Below are positions 17,849 through 25,803 of a DNA stretch of 36,995 bases, piece by piece. The DNA is from an uncultured Bacilli bacterium. Lineage in GTDB: Bacteria > Bacillota_I > Bacilli_A > RF39 > UBA660. Location: contig CAKOOQ010000010.1 in the NCBI GenBank assembly GCA_934098555.1, forward strand, positions 1-36,995, written 5' to 3'. Numbering within the stretch: position 1 is the stretch's first letter; each line of letters opens with the position of its first letter. Below the pieces are notes generated by a model that did no database searches, had not been told where the DNA came from, and worked only from the letters and a program-made list of their open reading frames with translations. The position numbers and the translations under genes were made by a program.

Positions 17849-18403
17849 TTACTTAAGAAGCAATCTTAAGGCTTCTTTAACTTGATCTTCGACTTTTTTA
17901 CTAGCATCCACATTAGGTAAAATCTTTTTAATATCTGCCGTCTTATAGCCTAAACCTTCTAACACACTAATAAGTTCTTCAAAGTCACTTGAAGAGACTT
18001 CAGATGTGTCTATAGCAAGTTTACCTTTTAAGTCTAAAATAATTTGCCTAGCCACTTTCTCCCCTACTTTAGGAAATTTTTTTAAATATAAAACATTTTC
18101 TCTATCAATCGCATCAATGATACCGTTTACACTTCCCGTAGCAAGCATCGGCATCACAAGTTTAGGTCCAACACCTTTAACATTAATAAGACGCAGAAAA
18201 AGCTCTTTTTCTTCTTTAGTTTTAAAACCGTAAAAACTTTCTTCATCTTCTCTTATGTGATGATAAATATAAACCGTTTGCTCTTCTTCTTTCGAAAAAG
18301 CATAAGGATTCGAAACAAATATTTCATAACCTATCCCATGATTTTCTAAAATAATCGAGTTTTTCTCTTCTCCGGTAACAATTCCTTTAATATAACTGTA
18401 CAT
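17849..18403 (-). CDS. ruvA: Holliday junction DNA helicase subunit RuvA
   Basis: DNA-binding tetramer that holds the junction for RuvB. 184 residues, slightly shorter than the usual 190-205. Domain I OB fold starts MYSYIKGIVTGEE and includes the family's VREDEESFYGF-type pattern (IREDEESFYGFKTKEEK, about 50-66). Two helix-hairpin-helix segments follow (LINVKGVGPKLVMPML near 72-87; LKKFPKVGEKVARQII near 106-121). The C-terminal RuvB-contacting domain III (EELISVLEGLGYKTADIKK) is present. An extended -10 TGCTAAAAT at 18431-18439 is the likely promoter. Confidence 0.95.
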   Translation of the reverse strand: MYSYIKGIVTGEEKNSIILENHGIGYEIFVSNPYAFSKEEEQTVYIYHHIREDEESFYGFKTKEEKELFLRLINVKGVGPKLVMPMLATGSVNGIIDAIDRENVLYLKKFPKVGEKVARQIILDLKGKLAIDTSEVSSSDFEELISVLEGLGYKTADIKKILPNVDASKKVEDQVKEALRLLLK

Positions 18404-18430
18404 AAAAATCTCTTCTTTCTGGTCTTTCTT

Positions 18431-18439
18431 ATTTTAGCA
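18431..18439 (-). promoter_or_regulatory. Extended -10 promoter element of ruvA
   Basis: Minus strand TGCTAAAAT (TG-n-TAAAAT) 28 bases before the ruvA ATG, with no strong -35 at 17 bases. It directly follows the T run of the upstream terminator. Confidence 0.5.
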
Positions 18440-18440
18440 T

Positions 18441-18481
18441 AAAAAAAGATGAAAAACAGTACCTTACCCCATTTCATCTTT
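18441..18481 (-). terminator. Intrinsic terminator of the DUF421 gene
   Basis: Perfect 10-pair minus-strand stem AAAGATGAAA / TTTCATCTTT with a 17-base loop, then a T run. The left arm is the coding end of the gene and the stop codon is in the loop. Confidence 0.75.
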
Positions 18482-19114
18482 TAAGATTAAATAAATTTTT
18501 TGATGGTTATAAAAGGCATAAAAAACATCTTCTATTTCTAAACCCTTTTTTTGTAATTCAAAGGTTAACCAAACTTTGTCTTTACGTAAAAATTCTAAAG
18601 TTTTTTTATTTATCTCTCCATCTAAAATTAAAGGCATAGGATAAGAAGAAGAAATTTTAAACAAATTGTATTTAAAGATAGAAAGCTTACCATTAGGTTC
18701 TAAAAAGGCATACTCAACATCCTGAATATCTTTGACCTCTTTTTGTCTTAAACTTAAAAGAAGATCATCCATACTATAACGTTGTCTTACCATTTCTTTA
18801 TAATTTACTTTACCATTACAGACAATTAACGAGGGTTTCCCATCAAAAAGACGCCGGAAAGTACGTGATTTTATGCTAATATACGCTAAAACAATTTCTA
18901 ATAAACCCAGTAAGAATAAAGGAATAATAGTTTGCCAAATAGATTTCTCAATATTTTCAATAGATATGGCTACCATCTCAGCCATTAGAATAGAAATAAT
19001 TAAATCGGTTACCCCAAGTTGTCCTATCTCTCTTTTACCCATAATACGATAAAGTAAAACAATAAAAAAATAGAAAAAAATAGTTCGATAAATAATAGAA
19101 CCTAATTCTTGCAT
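18464..19114 (-). CDS. DUF421 (YetF-like) membrane protein
   Basis: 216 residues from ATG at 19114, chosen because AGGTGATAAGA sits at the right distance; a GTG three codons earlier lies within that ribosome site. Three N-terminal membrane helices (about 8-25, 32-50, 57-78) precede a cytoplasmic part with the family segment DGKPSLIVCNGKVNYKEMVR (about 91-110; the N-terminal part of the YetF domain) and YSMDDLLLSLRQKEVKDIQDVEYAFLE. The YetF family is widespread in spore-forming and other Bacillota; its biochemical role is not well established. The gene is divergent from the TIGR04086-like gene across about 70 bases. Confidence 0.85.
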   Translation of the reverse strand: MQELGSIIYRTIFFYFFIVLLYRIMGKREIGQLGVTDLIISILMAEMVAISIENIEKSIWQTIIPLFLLGLLEIVLAYISIKSRTFRRLFDGKPSLIVCNGKVNYKEMVRQRYSMDDLLLSLRQKEVKDIQDVEYAFLEPNGKLSIFKYNLFKISSSYPMPLILDGEINKKTLEFLRKDKVWLTFELQKKGLEIEDVFYAFYNHQKIYLILKDEMG

Positions 19115-19186
19115 TCTTATCACCTATTTTTATTATGGTCTTATTCTATTTTTTTTAAACATTCATATAGTTTAATAGGTGATAGA

Positions 19187-19552
19187 ATGCACAATTTAAA
19201 AAAATTAGGTTTTACCAGTTTAATATTTCTAGGCTTTTTAATTTTATTTTCATTAATTCTAACAACATTTAATTATTTCGATATTCTTCATTTTAAGTTA
19301 TCCAACACATTTATCTTTATCGGAATGATATTATTTTTATTCTTAATAGGCTTTGAATATGGTAAAAAAGCCTTAAGAAAAGGGTTTTTAGAAGGTTTAA
19401 AAATAGGATTATGGCTTATTTTTATTCTCCTTTTTATCAATATGGTTTTTTATCATGACCACTTTTCTTTAGAAAGAATCATCTACTATGCTGTTTTAAT
19501 TCTTTCTAGTACCCTAGGCTCGATGGTAGGAATTAATAAAAAGCCAAATTAA
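19187..19552 (+). CDS. TIGR04086-like small membrane protein
   Basis: 121 residues starting at ATG 19187, preceded by AGGTGATAGA; the open frame extends further upstream but without a ribosome site. Four hydrophobic helices are visible (about 9-30, 40-57, 73-90, 98-114), with the charged EYGKKALRKGFLEGLKIG loop between helices 2 and 3 and an LSSTLGSMVGINKK end that is typical of the TIGR04086 family. Function unknown. It is one of very few plus-strand genes here and converges on the surface-protein gene, sharing the inverted repeat at 19549-19578. Confidence 0.75.
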   Translation: MHNLKKLGFTSLIFLGFLILFSLILTTFNYFDILHFKLSNTFIFIGMILFLFLIGFEYGKKALRKGFLEGLKIGLWLIFILLFINMVFYHDHFSLERIIYYAVLILSSTLGSMVGINKKPN

Positions 19553-19578
19553 CGGTGTATCACATGATACACCGTTAA
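19549..19578. terminator. 14-bp perfect inverted repeat between convergent genes
   Basis: TTAACGGTGTATCA and TGATACACCGTTAA are separated by two bases, between the stop of the plus-strand gene and the stop of the surface protein. No strong T run follows on either side, but position and stability fit a bidirectional transcription stop. Confidence 0.6.
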
Positions 19579-19579
19579 C

Positions 19580-21106
19580 TTATAAGCTAGCTTTTTCCAG
19601 CTGCCCAATCTCATAAGGATTTTCAAGGGTTCCTTCACCGCCTAAAATCGTCGTAGAGGGTATCAGATATACCGAAGGGCGAACCGCAAAATCGCTGCAC
19701 GCATAGTCGACGTTGACAAAGCCAGTGGCGGTGACACTGAACACTTCGTTAGAATTAGACGAATTCGGAACTAATGTCGATTGAGAAATACTTGAATCTA
19801 AAAGCCAATCATTGTTTTTACAATCACTTGCATCATTCCAGTTATATAACTCTTTGGCTAAACAACCGGCTCTATTCATACTAGTACCACCGCTTGTCGC
19901 GTAACCATAATCACTTGGATACATCAATCCAACTTTTCCCTGCCATTCTGTATGTCTTCCCGTATATACGGTTGTTCCCCTTTCATAGGTATACCAATGA
20001 CTTGCCAATCCATTTGATGAACTGGTATAACTTGCTGTTCCTCCTAATTTCCACGTTATAGTATCTATTTGATTTTTTGCTGATTCTGTTAAGCCATTAC
20101 TTGTAAAATCTAATGTTGCTGTAGTAACATCATTATAGTATTGCCCGGTTGTTCTGTTATAATATGCTCCACTATTTAGCAAAGTTTGTAAAGTACCAGT
20201 TGTCCAATCATTGCTATAACTTACTGTGTTTGTATTATCCCACGATAAATTTCCTAAAGAATTTGTTCGAATCAATTTCATTCTTTGTCCTTCTGGAGTA
20301 TTTAAGATTCCTATAATTCTCCATCCAGCTTTTTCACCATTAAAAGTAACATAGTTACAAGGATTAGACCCAACATATCTTAAATTGTTATCACTTGTTC
20401 CATCATAGGCTAAAGTATACGTACAACTATCACTTGTTTTATTTGGAACAGTATAAACATCTGTTGAAGAAGAATCAGCATTTTCTTTAACATAGCTTAA
20501 GACATCTTTGCCCGCGACAGGTATTTGTTCTATGTAGCTTGCTGTAACAACTATTTTAGAACTAAACTTGGCATTTTGAACTCCTTCGGTATTCATACCC
20601 ACATTTTCGTCTAGCCATAATCTTAAGGTATACGTTTTAGATTCTTTAGCATTTAAGTAGCCTGTTGTTAAATTAAAGGCTGTTTGAGCATTATCTAAAG
20701 TTTTCGTTGTGGTTTTATAACTGGATAATAAGTTTGTGGTTATCTCTGTCTCGGTATCACCTGTCTTTGATGATATCATAACTTTAACTGCATCATTGTT
20801 GGTTAAGGTCGTGGTGTTTAGTACTTCTAAGTTAACATTAAAGGATGCATAGGAATCACAATTATTTGTAATCGTAAATTCATAAGGTGTTAACTTCTTT
20901 CCTTCTTCATCTAATATTGGATAAGCCTTTTGTAAGCTAATATTGTCTTTATCTGTGAAAGTAATATTAAAACAAGAGGAAACAATATCATTTTGTCCTG
21001 TTTGAGTTAAGTTTAAGACCCATAAGGCATAGGATACTCCTATAATAGCGATGATACCTATTAATAAAACAGCTAAAACTAATATATTTCTTTTCTTCTT
21101 ATCCAT
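19580..21106 (-). CDS. SipW/TasA-like signal-anchored surface protein with a C-terminal DUF6273-like domain
   Basis: 508 residues. A basic start and single hydrophobic helix (MDKKKRNILVLAVLLIGII, about 8-28, then YALW) resemble SipW-dependent signal sequences. Residues about 40-195 form a beta-rich TasA/camelysin-like domain (FTITNNCDSYASFNVNLEV). Residues about 210-500 form a second domain with W-R-I-I-G (about 262-266), repeated Trp/Tyr/Thr/Ser strands, SDYGYATSGG, and the C-terminal signature FAVRPSVYL.....GGEGTLENPYEI seen in surface proteins of gut Bacilli. Four or more Cys suggest disulfides. No LPxTG. The ribosome site is AAGGAG at 11 bases. A homopolymer-bearing promoter lies upstream at 21274-21305; a decayed paralogue is at 25804-26830. 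Role unknown, probably cell surface. Confidence 0.75.
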   Translation of the reverse strand: MDKKKRNILVLAVLLIGIIAIIGVSYALWVLNLTQTGQNDIVSSCFNITFTDKDNISLQKAYPILDEEGKKLTPYEFTITNNCDSYASFNVNLEVLNTTTLTNNDAVKVMISSKTGDTETEITTNLLSSYKTTTKTLDNAQTAFNLTTGYLNAKESKTYTLRLWLDENVGMNTEGVQNAKFSSKIVVTASYIEQIPVAGKDVLSYVKENADSSSTDVYTVPNKTSDSCTYTLAYDGTSDNNLRYVGSNPCNYVTFNGEKAGWRIIGILNTPEGQRMKLIRTNSLGNLSWDNTNTVSYSNDWTTGTLQTLLNSGAYYNRTTGQYYNDVTTATLDFTSNGLTESAKNQIDTITWKLGGTASYTSSSNGLASHWYTYERGTTVYTGRHTEWQGKVGLMYPSDYGYATSGGTSMNRAGCLAKELYNWNDASDCKNNDWLLDSSISQSTLVPNSSNSNEVFSVTATGFVNVDYACSDFAVRPSVYLIPSTTILGGEGTLENPYEIGQLEKASL

Positions 21107-21243
21107 AAATGGAACAACTCCTTTTCTCTTTAGTATGTAACAGTTTGTTTTGCTTTAAACTTTTTTTACTTATGACATAAAGCACTATAATTTCCATACC
21201 ATTTAGTTATAAATGTGGAGAGCAATAGTAATTTTTTGAATAC

Positions 21244-21275
21244 AAAAAAAATCACCATAGCTTACCTATGATGAT
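21244..21275 (-). terminator. Intrinsic terminator of the tgt transcript
   Basis: Minus-strand stem ATCATCATAG / CTATGGTGAT (10 pairs, one G-U), 5-base loop GTAAG, then a run of eight T. It ends the transcript coming from tgt and the 103-residue gene, and its left arm overlaps the -10 of the G-tract promoter. Confidence 0.75.
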
Positions 21276-21305
21276 TATAGCAGATACCCCCCCCCCGAGT
21301 GTCAA
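21274..21305 (-). promoter_or_regulatory. Promoter with a ten-G tract in the spacer, facing the surface-protein gene
   Basis: Minus strand perfect TTGACA (21300-21305) and TATAAT (21274-21279) are 20 bases apart; the spacer contains ten consecutive G (21287-21296). Twenty is three more than the optimal 17, so loss of about three G would give an optimal promoter. It lies 168 bases upstream of the surface-protein ATG. A weaker alternative TATAGT nearer the gene cannot be excluded. Confidence 0.6.
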
Positions 21306-21319
21306 GAAGAAGTTTACAC

Positions 21320-21631
21320 TTAATCATTTACTTCATAAAAAACATAAGTATTATTTTCTTTAAGCACGTAGGAGGCATGCGAATAATAAAGTTTCGTAAG
21401 GGGATTTACTTCTTCTTTTAAGTAATTTAAAGTCATAAGGTCTTCTAACGTCGTTTTCTCTTGAGAACATTTTCCTTCTAAAAAACAGGTTTCACAAGCT
21501 TCGGTAATTCGTTTTTCAGAAACAAGTCGAAGACGTTTTTCATGTTCTTTATAAACACCATAAAAAGAATAGCCAAAGATAAGAAAAACACTTATAAAAA
21601 GCGTTCCGAGACATAGTTTAAAATTAGTCAT
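21320..21631 (-). CDS. Small pseudopilin-like membrane-anchored protein downstream of tgt
   Basis: 103 residues from ATG at 21631, selected because GGAG lies six bases upstream; the last 8 bases of tgt (ATGACTAA) are shared. The N-terminus is one hydrophobic helix (CLGTLFISVFLIFGYSFY, about 7-24) followed by an amphipathic helix and an EACETCFLEGKC cysteine cluster (about 45-56). The TTLEDLMTLNYLKEEVNPLTK segment resembles the loop of small pseudopilins (L-x-D-L-...-G-Y-L-K-...-N-P-x-T). There is no clear prepilin peptidase site. Function is unknown; expression is tied to tgt by overlap. Confidence 0.6.
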   Translation of the reverse strand: MTNFKLCLGTLFISVFLIFGYSFYGVYKEHEKRLRLVSEKRITEACETCFLEGKCSQEKTTLEDLMTLNYLKEEVNPLTKLYYSHASYVLKENNTYVFYEVND

Positions 21632-22748
21632 GTTTTTCTCCATAATAATTTTGGATAAATTCTTCTCTAAAGTCATTAAGGCGGTCTTCTTTAATAGCCT
21701 CCCTTATTTCTTCCATTAAAGAAACAAGATAACGAATATTATGGATGGATAAAAGACGGGCTCCAAAAGTTTCATCTGCATTGATTAAATGTCTAATATA
21801 AGCTTTTGTATAATGTTTGCAAGCATAACAATCACACTCATTACTAATAGGAGTAAAGTCTTCTTTGTACTTGGCATTTTTCAAATTGATTTTACCGTAT
21901 TTTGTAAAGGCATGGCCATGACGAGCTAAACGAGTGGGTGTGACACAGTCAAATAAATCAACACCTCTTATAGCTCCTTCTACTAAATCTATTGGTTCTC
22001 CTATCCCCATCGCATAACGTAATTTATCTTCTGGCAAATATTTTGTCGAATAGGAAAAAGCTTTATACATATCTTCTTTAGATTCATGGTCGTTGGCAAC
22101 GCCACCGATAGAGTATCCATCAAATCCCATAGCCACTAGGCTTTCTGCACTAAGTTTTCGGAGGTCTTCATAAGCACCCCCTTGAACAATACCAAATAAA
22201 AGTTGATTTTCCCCTTTAAAAACATCTTTTCCTCGCTTCGCCCACCGAAGTGTTCTTTCGACACTTTGTTTTAAATAATCATAAGAGGCACTCGCCGGTG
22301 GACACTCATCAAAGCTCATCACAATATCACTACCTAAATTTTCCTGAATTTTAATGGATTTTTCAGGTGTTAAAAAAAGCCTATCCCCATTATATTGGTT
22401 TTTAAAATGCACCCCTTCTTCGGTAATATCTTTAGGCCTTGCTAAAGAAAAAACTTGAAACCCGCCTGAGTCAGTTAAAATAGGTCCATCATAATTCATA
22501 AATTTATGTAGGCCACCGGCTTTTTTAACAATCTCATCACCAGGTCTTAGCCATAAATGATACGTATTAGCTAAAATAATGCCAGCTTTCGTTTCTTTGA
22601 CTTCTTCTGGGCTTAATGTTTTGACCGTTGCTTGTGTACCTACAGGCATAAACATGGGTGTCTCATATTCTTTATTATTATAATAGATTTTACCTAATCT
22701 TCCTTGTGTCTTCTTTTCTGTTTTTATTAATTCAAATTGTAATTTCAT
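21624..22748 (-). CDS. tgt: Queuine/preQ1 tRNA-guanine transglycosylase
   Basis: Exchanges G34 in GUN-anticodon tRNAs for preQ1 or queuine. 374 residues, standard. Catalytic Asp in LTDSGGFQVFSL at D93, second Asp in VDLFDCVTPTRLARHGHAF (about 264), base-recognition GGVANDHES segment, and the zinc site CDCYACKHYTKAYIRHL near 304-320. ATG at 22748 follows GGAAGTTACC. No queA or queuosine biosynthesis gene is nearby, so the base source is unclear. It follows the DUF2974 gene by 15 bases and overlaps the small membrane protein. Confidence 0.97.
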   Translation of the reverse strand: MKLQFELIKTEKKTQGRLGKIYYNNKEYETPMFMPVGTQATVKTLSPEEVKETKAGIILANTYHLWLRPGDEIVKKAGGLHKFMNYDGPILTDSGGFQVFSLARPKDITEEGVHFKNQYNGDRLFLTPEKSIKIQENLGSDIVMSFDECPPASASYDYLKQSVERTLRWAKRGKDVFKGENQLLFGIVQGGAYEDLRKLSAESLVAMGFDGYSIGGVANDHESKEDMYKAFSYSTKYLPEDKLRYAMGIGEPIDLVEGAIRGVDLFDCVTPTRLARHGHAFTKYGKINLKNAKYKEDFTPISNECDCYACKHYTKAYIRHLINADETFGARLLSIHNIRYLVSLMEEIREAIKEDRLNDFREEFIQNYYGEKHD

Positions 22749-22763
22749 GGTAACTTCCTTTCT

Positions 22764-23798
22764 TTATTTATTTTCTTTCGTCGCATTCATCATCGAAGAA
22801 ATCATTTCAAGTAAATATTTAACCACATCGGCATCTAAATTTTCTCTATTTTTTAGAAGATTTTTGATATCATTTAAATTGAATTCAAATTCTTCATCAT
22901 ATTTTTTATCGACATTTAAAATCAGCATTTCAATCGCTTCTTTTAACTTTTCAGATTCTAAATTATCTAAGCCTTTCGTAGTGCTTTCATGAAGGTATTT
23001 CGATACTGAAGATAAGACACCTTCTTGGAAAAATTCACCAAATACACCCCAAGTGGTTGGATAATGTTCATTAAAGGCAAGTTCTCTACTTTCGGTAACG
23101 AGATAATCTTTATTGTAAAGAAGGCAACCTACTACTGAACCAGTTGGAATCACGTTAACAAGCTTTTGCTGTAACTCTTTAAACTTTAACGATTGATATT
23201 CCTTTTGTAAAAAACCAGGGCCATCAAAATTATAAACCTTTTTTACTTTTTTAAATAAAGAGGCATTTAACTCCATAGCACTAGACATCGCAAGATTACC
23301 ACCTTTACTATGACCTACAACATAAACATTTTTATCATTAAATTTGATGTTTTCTTCTAAATAAGTTAAAGCAAGACGCTGTGTATAGGTAGGATATTCA
23401 TATAAAAGTCTAAAGTTTTCAAACCAACCAATTGAAGAAGCATCCGTTCCTTTAAAAGCAATAATAGTATTTTTGCCCAAAAGAAATTTACAGGCTCCAA
23501 ATTGGGTTTTTTCGTTTTTCACATTCGTGAAATTGGCGATTTTCATCTTTTTATAACGTAAAGAATCTTTAATATAATTTAATACTTCATAGCTTTTGGG
23601 AACCATCATACCTTTATAGTCTTCGTTTTCTTTTTCTTTAGCTAAAGAATAAAATTCTGACCATGTTTTAAAGCCTTTAAAATCGGGTACGGGTAAATAA
23701 ACTAAAATGGCCATGACAAGTTGATCTAGGATGTTTAAATGAATGTCATCAAGAGAAATATTTTGATAGTATTTTAAATAATCCATAATGGTATACAT
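22764..23798 (-). CDS. DUF2974 (Mbeg1-like) alpha/beta hydrolase
   Basis: 344 residues from ATG at 23798 (ribosome site GAAGGAAAG); a TTG six codons earlier overlaps that site and is unlikely. It shows a lipase-type nucleophile elbow VVGHSKGGN with Ser at about 164, an oxyanion-type IIAFKGTD segment near 112-119, and VYNFDGPGF, all hallmarks of DUF2974/Mbeg1-like proteins. No signal peptide, so probably cytoplasmic. The family is predicted to hydrolyse esters but substrates are unknown. An extended -10 lies at 23821-23829. Confidence 0.85.
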   Translation of the reverse strand: MYTIMDYLKYYQNISLDDIHLNILDQLVMAILVYLPVPDFKGFKTWSEFYSLAKEKENEDYKGMMVPKSYEVLNYIKDSLRYKKMKIANFTNVKNEKTQFGACKFLLGKNTIIAFKGTDASSIGWFENFRLLYEYPTYTQRLALTYLEENIKFNDKNVYVVGHSKGGNLAMSSAMELNASLFKKVKKVYNFDGPGFLQKEYQSLKFKELQQKLVNVIPTGSVVGCLLYNKDYLVTESRELAFNEHYPTTWGVFGEFFQEGVLSSVSKYLHESTTKGLDNLESEKLKEAIEMLILNVDKKYDEEFEFNLNDIKNLLKNRENLDADVVKYLLEMISSMMNATKENK

Positions 23799-23820
23799 AA
23801 ACTTTCCTTCTTTCAAAGTA

Positions 23821-23829
23821 ATTATATCA
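23821..23829 (-). promoter_or_regulatory. Extended -10 promoter element for the DUF2974-tgt group
   Basis: Minus strand TGATATAAT (TG-n-TATAAT), 22 bases before the ATG at 23798 and overlapping the end of the YolD-like gene. No good -35 at 17 bases. Confidence 0.5.
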
Positions 23830-24252
23830 CAAACTTTTAAAATCTTCGGTAGATAGTGTTATATCCAAAATGTTTTTTAAAGGAATTTCTTCTTTTTTGG
23901 TAGTGATAAGCCTTTTCTTTTCCATATTGATTTTAAAAACTGTCACTTTTCTATTTAAAATATACCCCCCATTTTTATCTTTATCTTTGACAAAATAAGT
24001 AAGCCAAATGAGTGGCTTTTGATAAAGATTTTGAATAAGCCATTTAAACTTATAATCTAAGACGTCTAATTCATCTGAAGATAAAACAGGTTTTTTATCC
24101 ACGACTCTTTCGGCATCTTTAATTTGTTCTTTAAAACCCGTTAAAGCAGCGAAAGAACCAAACTGATACGCTCTTTCTTCTAAAGACATTCTCTTATGAA
24201 CCAAGGATTCATGATGGGGTAAATGAATAATTTCTTGGTATTTTTCAAGCAC
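23827..24252 (-). CDS. YolD-like protein
   Basis: 141 residues if started at GTG 24252 (8-base overlap GTGCTTGA with the polymerase gene); TTG at 24264 and GTG at 24261 are alternatives. The opening KYQEIIHLPHHESLVHKRMSLEERAYQFGSFAAL matches the YolD-like family (Y-x-x-I-x-x-L-P-H-H ... M-S-x-x-x-R-A-x-Q-F-x-P-F-A-A-L-x-G). The rest is beta-rich. YolD-like proteins are encoded next to UvrX-type Y-family polymerases in Bacillus and are thought to modulate them or form a regulatory subunit; the mechanism is not firmly established. Confidence 0.8.
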   Translation of the reverse strand: MLEKYQEIIHLPHHESLVHKRMSLEERAYQFGSFAALTGFKEQIKDAERVVDKKPVLSSDELDVLDYKFKWLIQNLYQKPLIWLTYFVKDKDKNGGYILNRKVTVFKINMEKKRLITTKKEEIPLKNILDITLSTEDFKSL

Positions 24253-25738
24253 GGTGACCACCAACCTCTCTATTTCGTTCCTGAGCAGTTGCGCCTTCTT
24301 CTAAATTCATCCCCTTTAAAATAGCATTCTTACCATATTTCTTTTTGATATTTAAAATAACTTTTTGGATTTCATGTTCTTTTTGGATATCTTTTTGTTC
24401 TTGTTTTTTATCTTCATCTTTTTTTAGATTATCCGTGAATAAATCAAACTGAACATTTTCTTTCTGCAGTTTTTCTTCATTATCATAAGCTAAATTTTCA
24501 AAAGAAATAGTAAGACGTCTAACAAGAAGATAGGGATTAATAATTTTTTCAAAAAGCTCTAAGGCCTTGGCACTTAAAAGTTTCGAAGAAGCGGTTTTTT
24601 TTGTTAAACGTATGGTGCCGTGAGCCGGTTTGGGAACTTTTCTACCATACATGTCACTCACAAGTTCCCCTTTAATATATTGGCAGCGATGAAAATCGGA
24701 TAAGTTGTCCACGTCATAGCCAATATGTAAAACAATCTTATCGGTCATAAAATGCTTACTTACTAATTCATAGCACATTAAATCCACCATTTCCCGGATA
24801 ATAAGCCTTACCTTTGAAGCTTCATAAGGACAGGATAATACTTGGCCCTGGGAAATACTCTTACTCATGGGGCGACACTTTTTAATTTGTGCAATCGTCA
24901 CAGGTTCATAACCCCAAGCATGATCTATCAATGTCTCGGCATTAACTCCAAAAAGTTTATATAAAAGCTCTTCGTTTTGATGAGAACAAAGGGCAATATC
25001 CCCCATCGTTTTAATGTTATAATTTAAAAGTTTGGCCATGCTTTTTTTGCCTACCCGCCAAAAATCACTTAAAGGTTCATGACACCATAACTTTTCACGG
25101 TACGTCATTTCATTTAAAGATGCAATACGAACCCCAAAAGAATTCGGAGACATATGTTTGGCCACAATGTCCATAGCTATCTTGGCTAAATATAAATTGG
25201 TGCCAATGCCCGCGGTGGCCGTAATACCAGTCGTATCATAAATATCTTTAATAATCATCGTTGCAAGTTCCTCTGGCGTTTTATGATACAATGACAAATA
25301 AGAAGTAGCGTCAATAAAAACCTCATCGATTGAATAACTATAAATATCATCTTTGGAAATATACTTTAAATAGATTGAAAATATCTTCGTACTATATTTC
25401 ATATAATAACGCATCCGCGGTGAGGCGATAATAAAATCTAACTCCGCGTAAGGATTATTCTTTAACTCCTCATCGTCATAGCTTTTTTTGGTAAAACGAA
25501 ACACTTTTTTCCTTCGTTTATAATTTTCTTTACGCACGACTTCTTTGACCTCATAAAGTCTAGCCCGTCCTCCTAAACCATATTTTTTCAAACTGGGCGT
25601 AATTGCCAAACATATTGTCTTATCGGTCCTTTCTTCATCCGCGACCACTAAATTGGTTTTTAAAGGGTCTAAATTTCTTTCTCGACATTCGACAGACGCA
25701 AAAAAACTTTTTAAATCAATACATAAATAGCTTTTCAT
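24245..25738 (-). CDS. Y-family DNA polymerase (UvrX/DinB-like)
   Basis: Translesion polymerase of 497 residues. The palm has CIDLKSFFASVE (6-17, metal-binding Asp8) and YSIDEVFIDA (135-144, catalytic D138-E139); the fingers region is basic and helix-hairpin-helix residues follow (LSDFWRVGKKSMAKLLNYNIKTMGDIA, near 225-252). The little-finger domain precedes a charged tail with a long Glu/Lys-rich helix (about 425-470). No canonical beta-clamp peptide was recognised with certainty, though QFDLF (about 437-441) is a good candidate. It is UvrX-like rather than DinB because of the YolD partner. No LexA box was recognised upstream. Confidence 0.92.
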   Translation of the reverse strand: MKSYLCIDLKSFFASVECRERNLDPLKTNLVVADEERTDKTICLAITPSLKKYGLGGRARLYEVKEVVRKENYKRRKKVFRFTKKSYDDEELKNNPYAELDFIIASPRMRYYMKYSTKIFSIYLKYISKDDIYSYSIDEVFIDATSYLSLYHKTPEELATMIIKDIYDTTGITATAGIGTNLYLAKIAMDIVAKHMSPNSFGVRIASLNEMTYREKLWCHEPLSDFWRVGKKSMAKLLNYNIKTMGDIALCSHQNEELLYKLFGVNAETLIDHAWGYEPVTIAQIKKCRPMSKSISQGQVLSCPYEASKVRLIIREMVDLMCYELVSKHFMTDKIVLHIGYDVDNLSDFHRCQYIKGELVSDMYGRKVPKPAHGTIRLTKKTASSKLLSAKALELFEKIINPYLLVRRLTISFENLAYDNEEKLQKENVQFDLFTDNLKKDEDKKQEQKDIQKEHEIQKVILNIKKKYGKNAILKGMNLEEGATAQERNREVGGHRA

Positions 25739-25758
25739 TTCATCACCCGATATGCCTT

Positions 25759-25767
25759 ATTATATCA
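25759..25767 (-). promoter_or_regulatory. Extended -10 promoter element of the Y-family polymerase
   Basis: Minus strand TGATATAAT, 20 bases before the ATG; the -35 region is only a T run. It is the same 9-base element as the one before the DUF2974 gene. Confidence 0.5.
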
Positions 25768-25803
25768 TAAGTTTCTAAAACAAAAAAAGAGACATTGCCC
25801 TTT

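Noticed and set aside
19115..19186. Mirrored TATCACCTA ... TAGGTGATA sequences between the divergent DUF421 and TIGR04086-like genes, looking like an operator
   Set aside because: Each half is simply the AGGTGATA ribosome site of one of the two genes; the same site also precedes the gene at 4214.
22747..22992. Plus-strand open frame antisense to the DUF2974 gene
   Set aside because: Shadow of the real gene; Ser/Phe-rich composition comes from antisense of Lys/Glu-rich coding.
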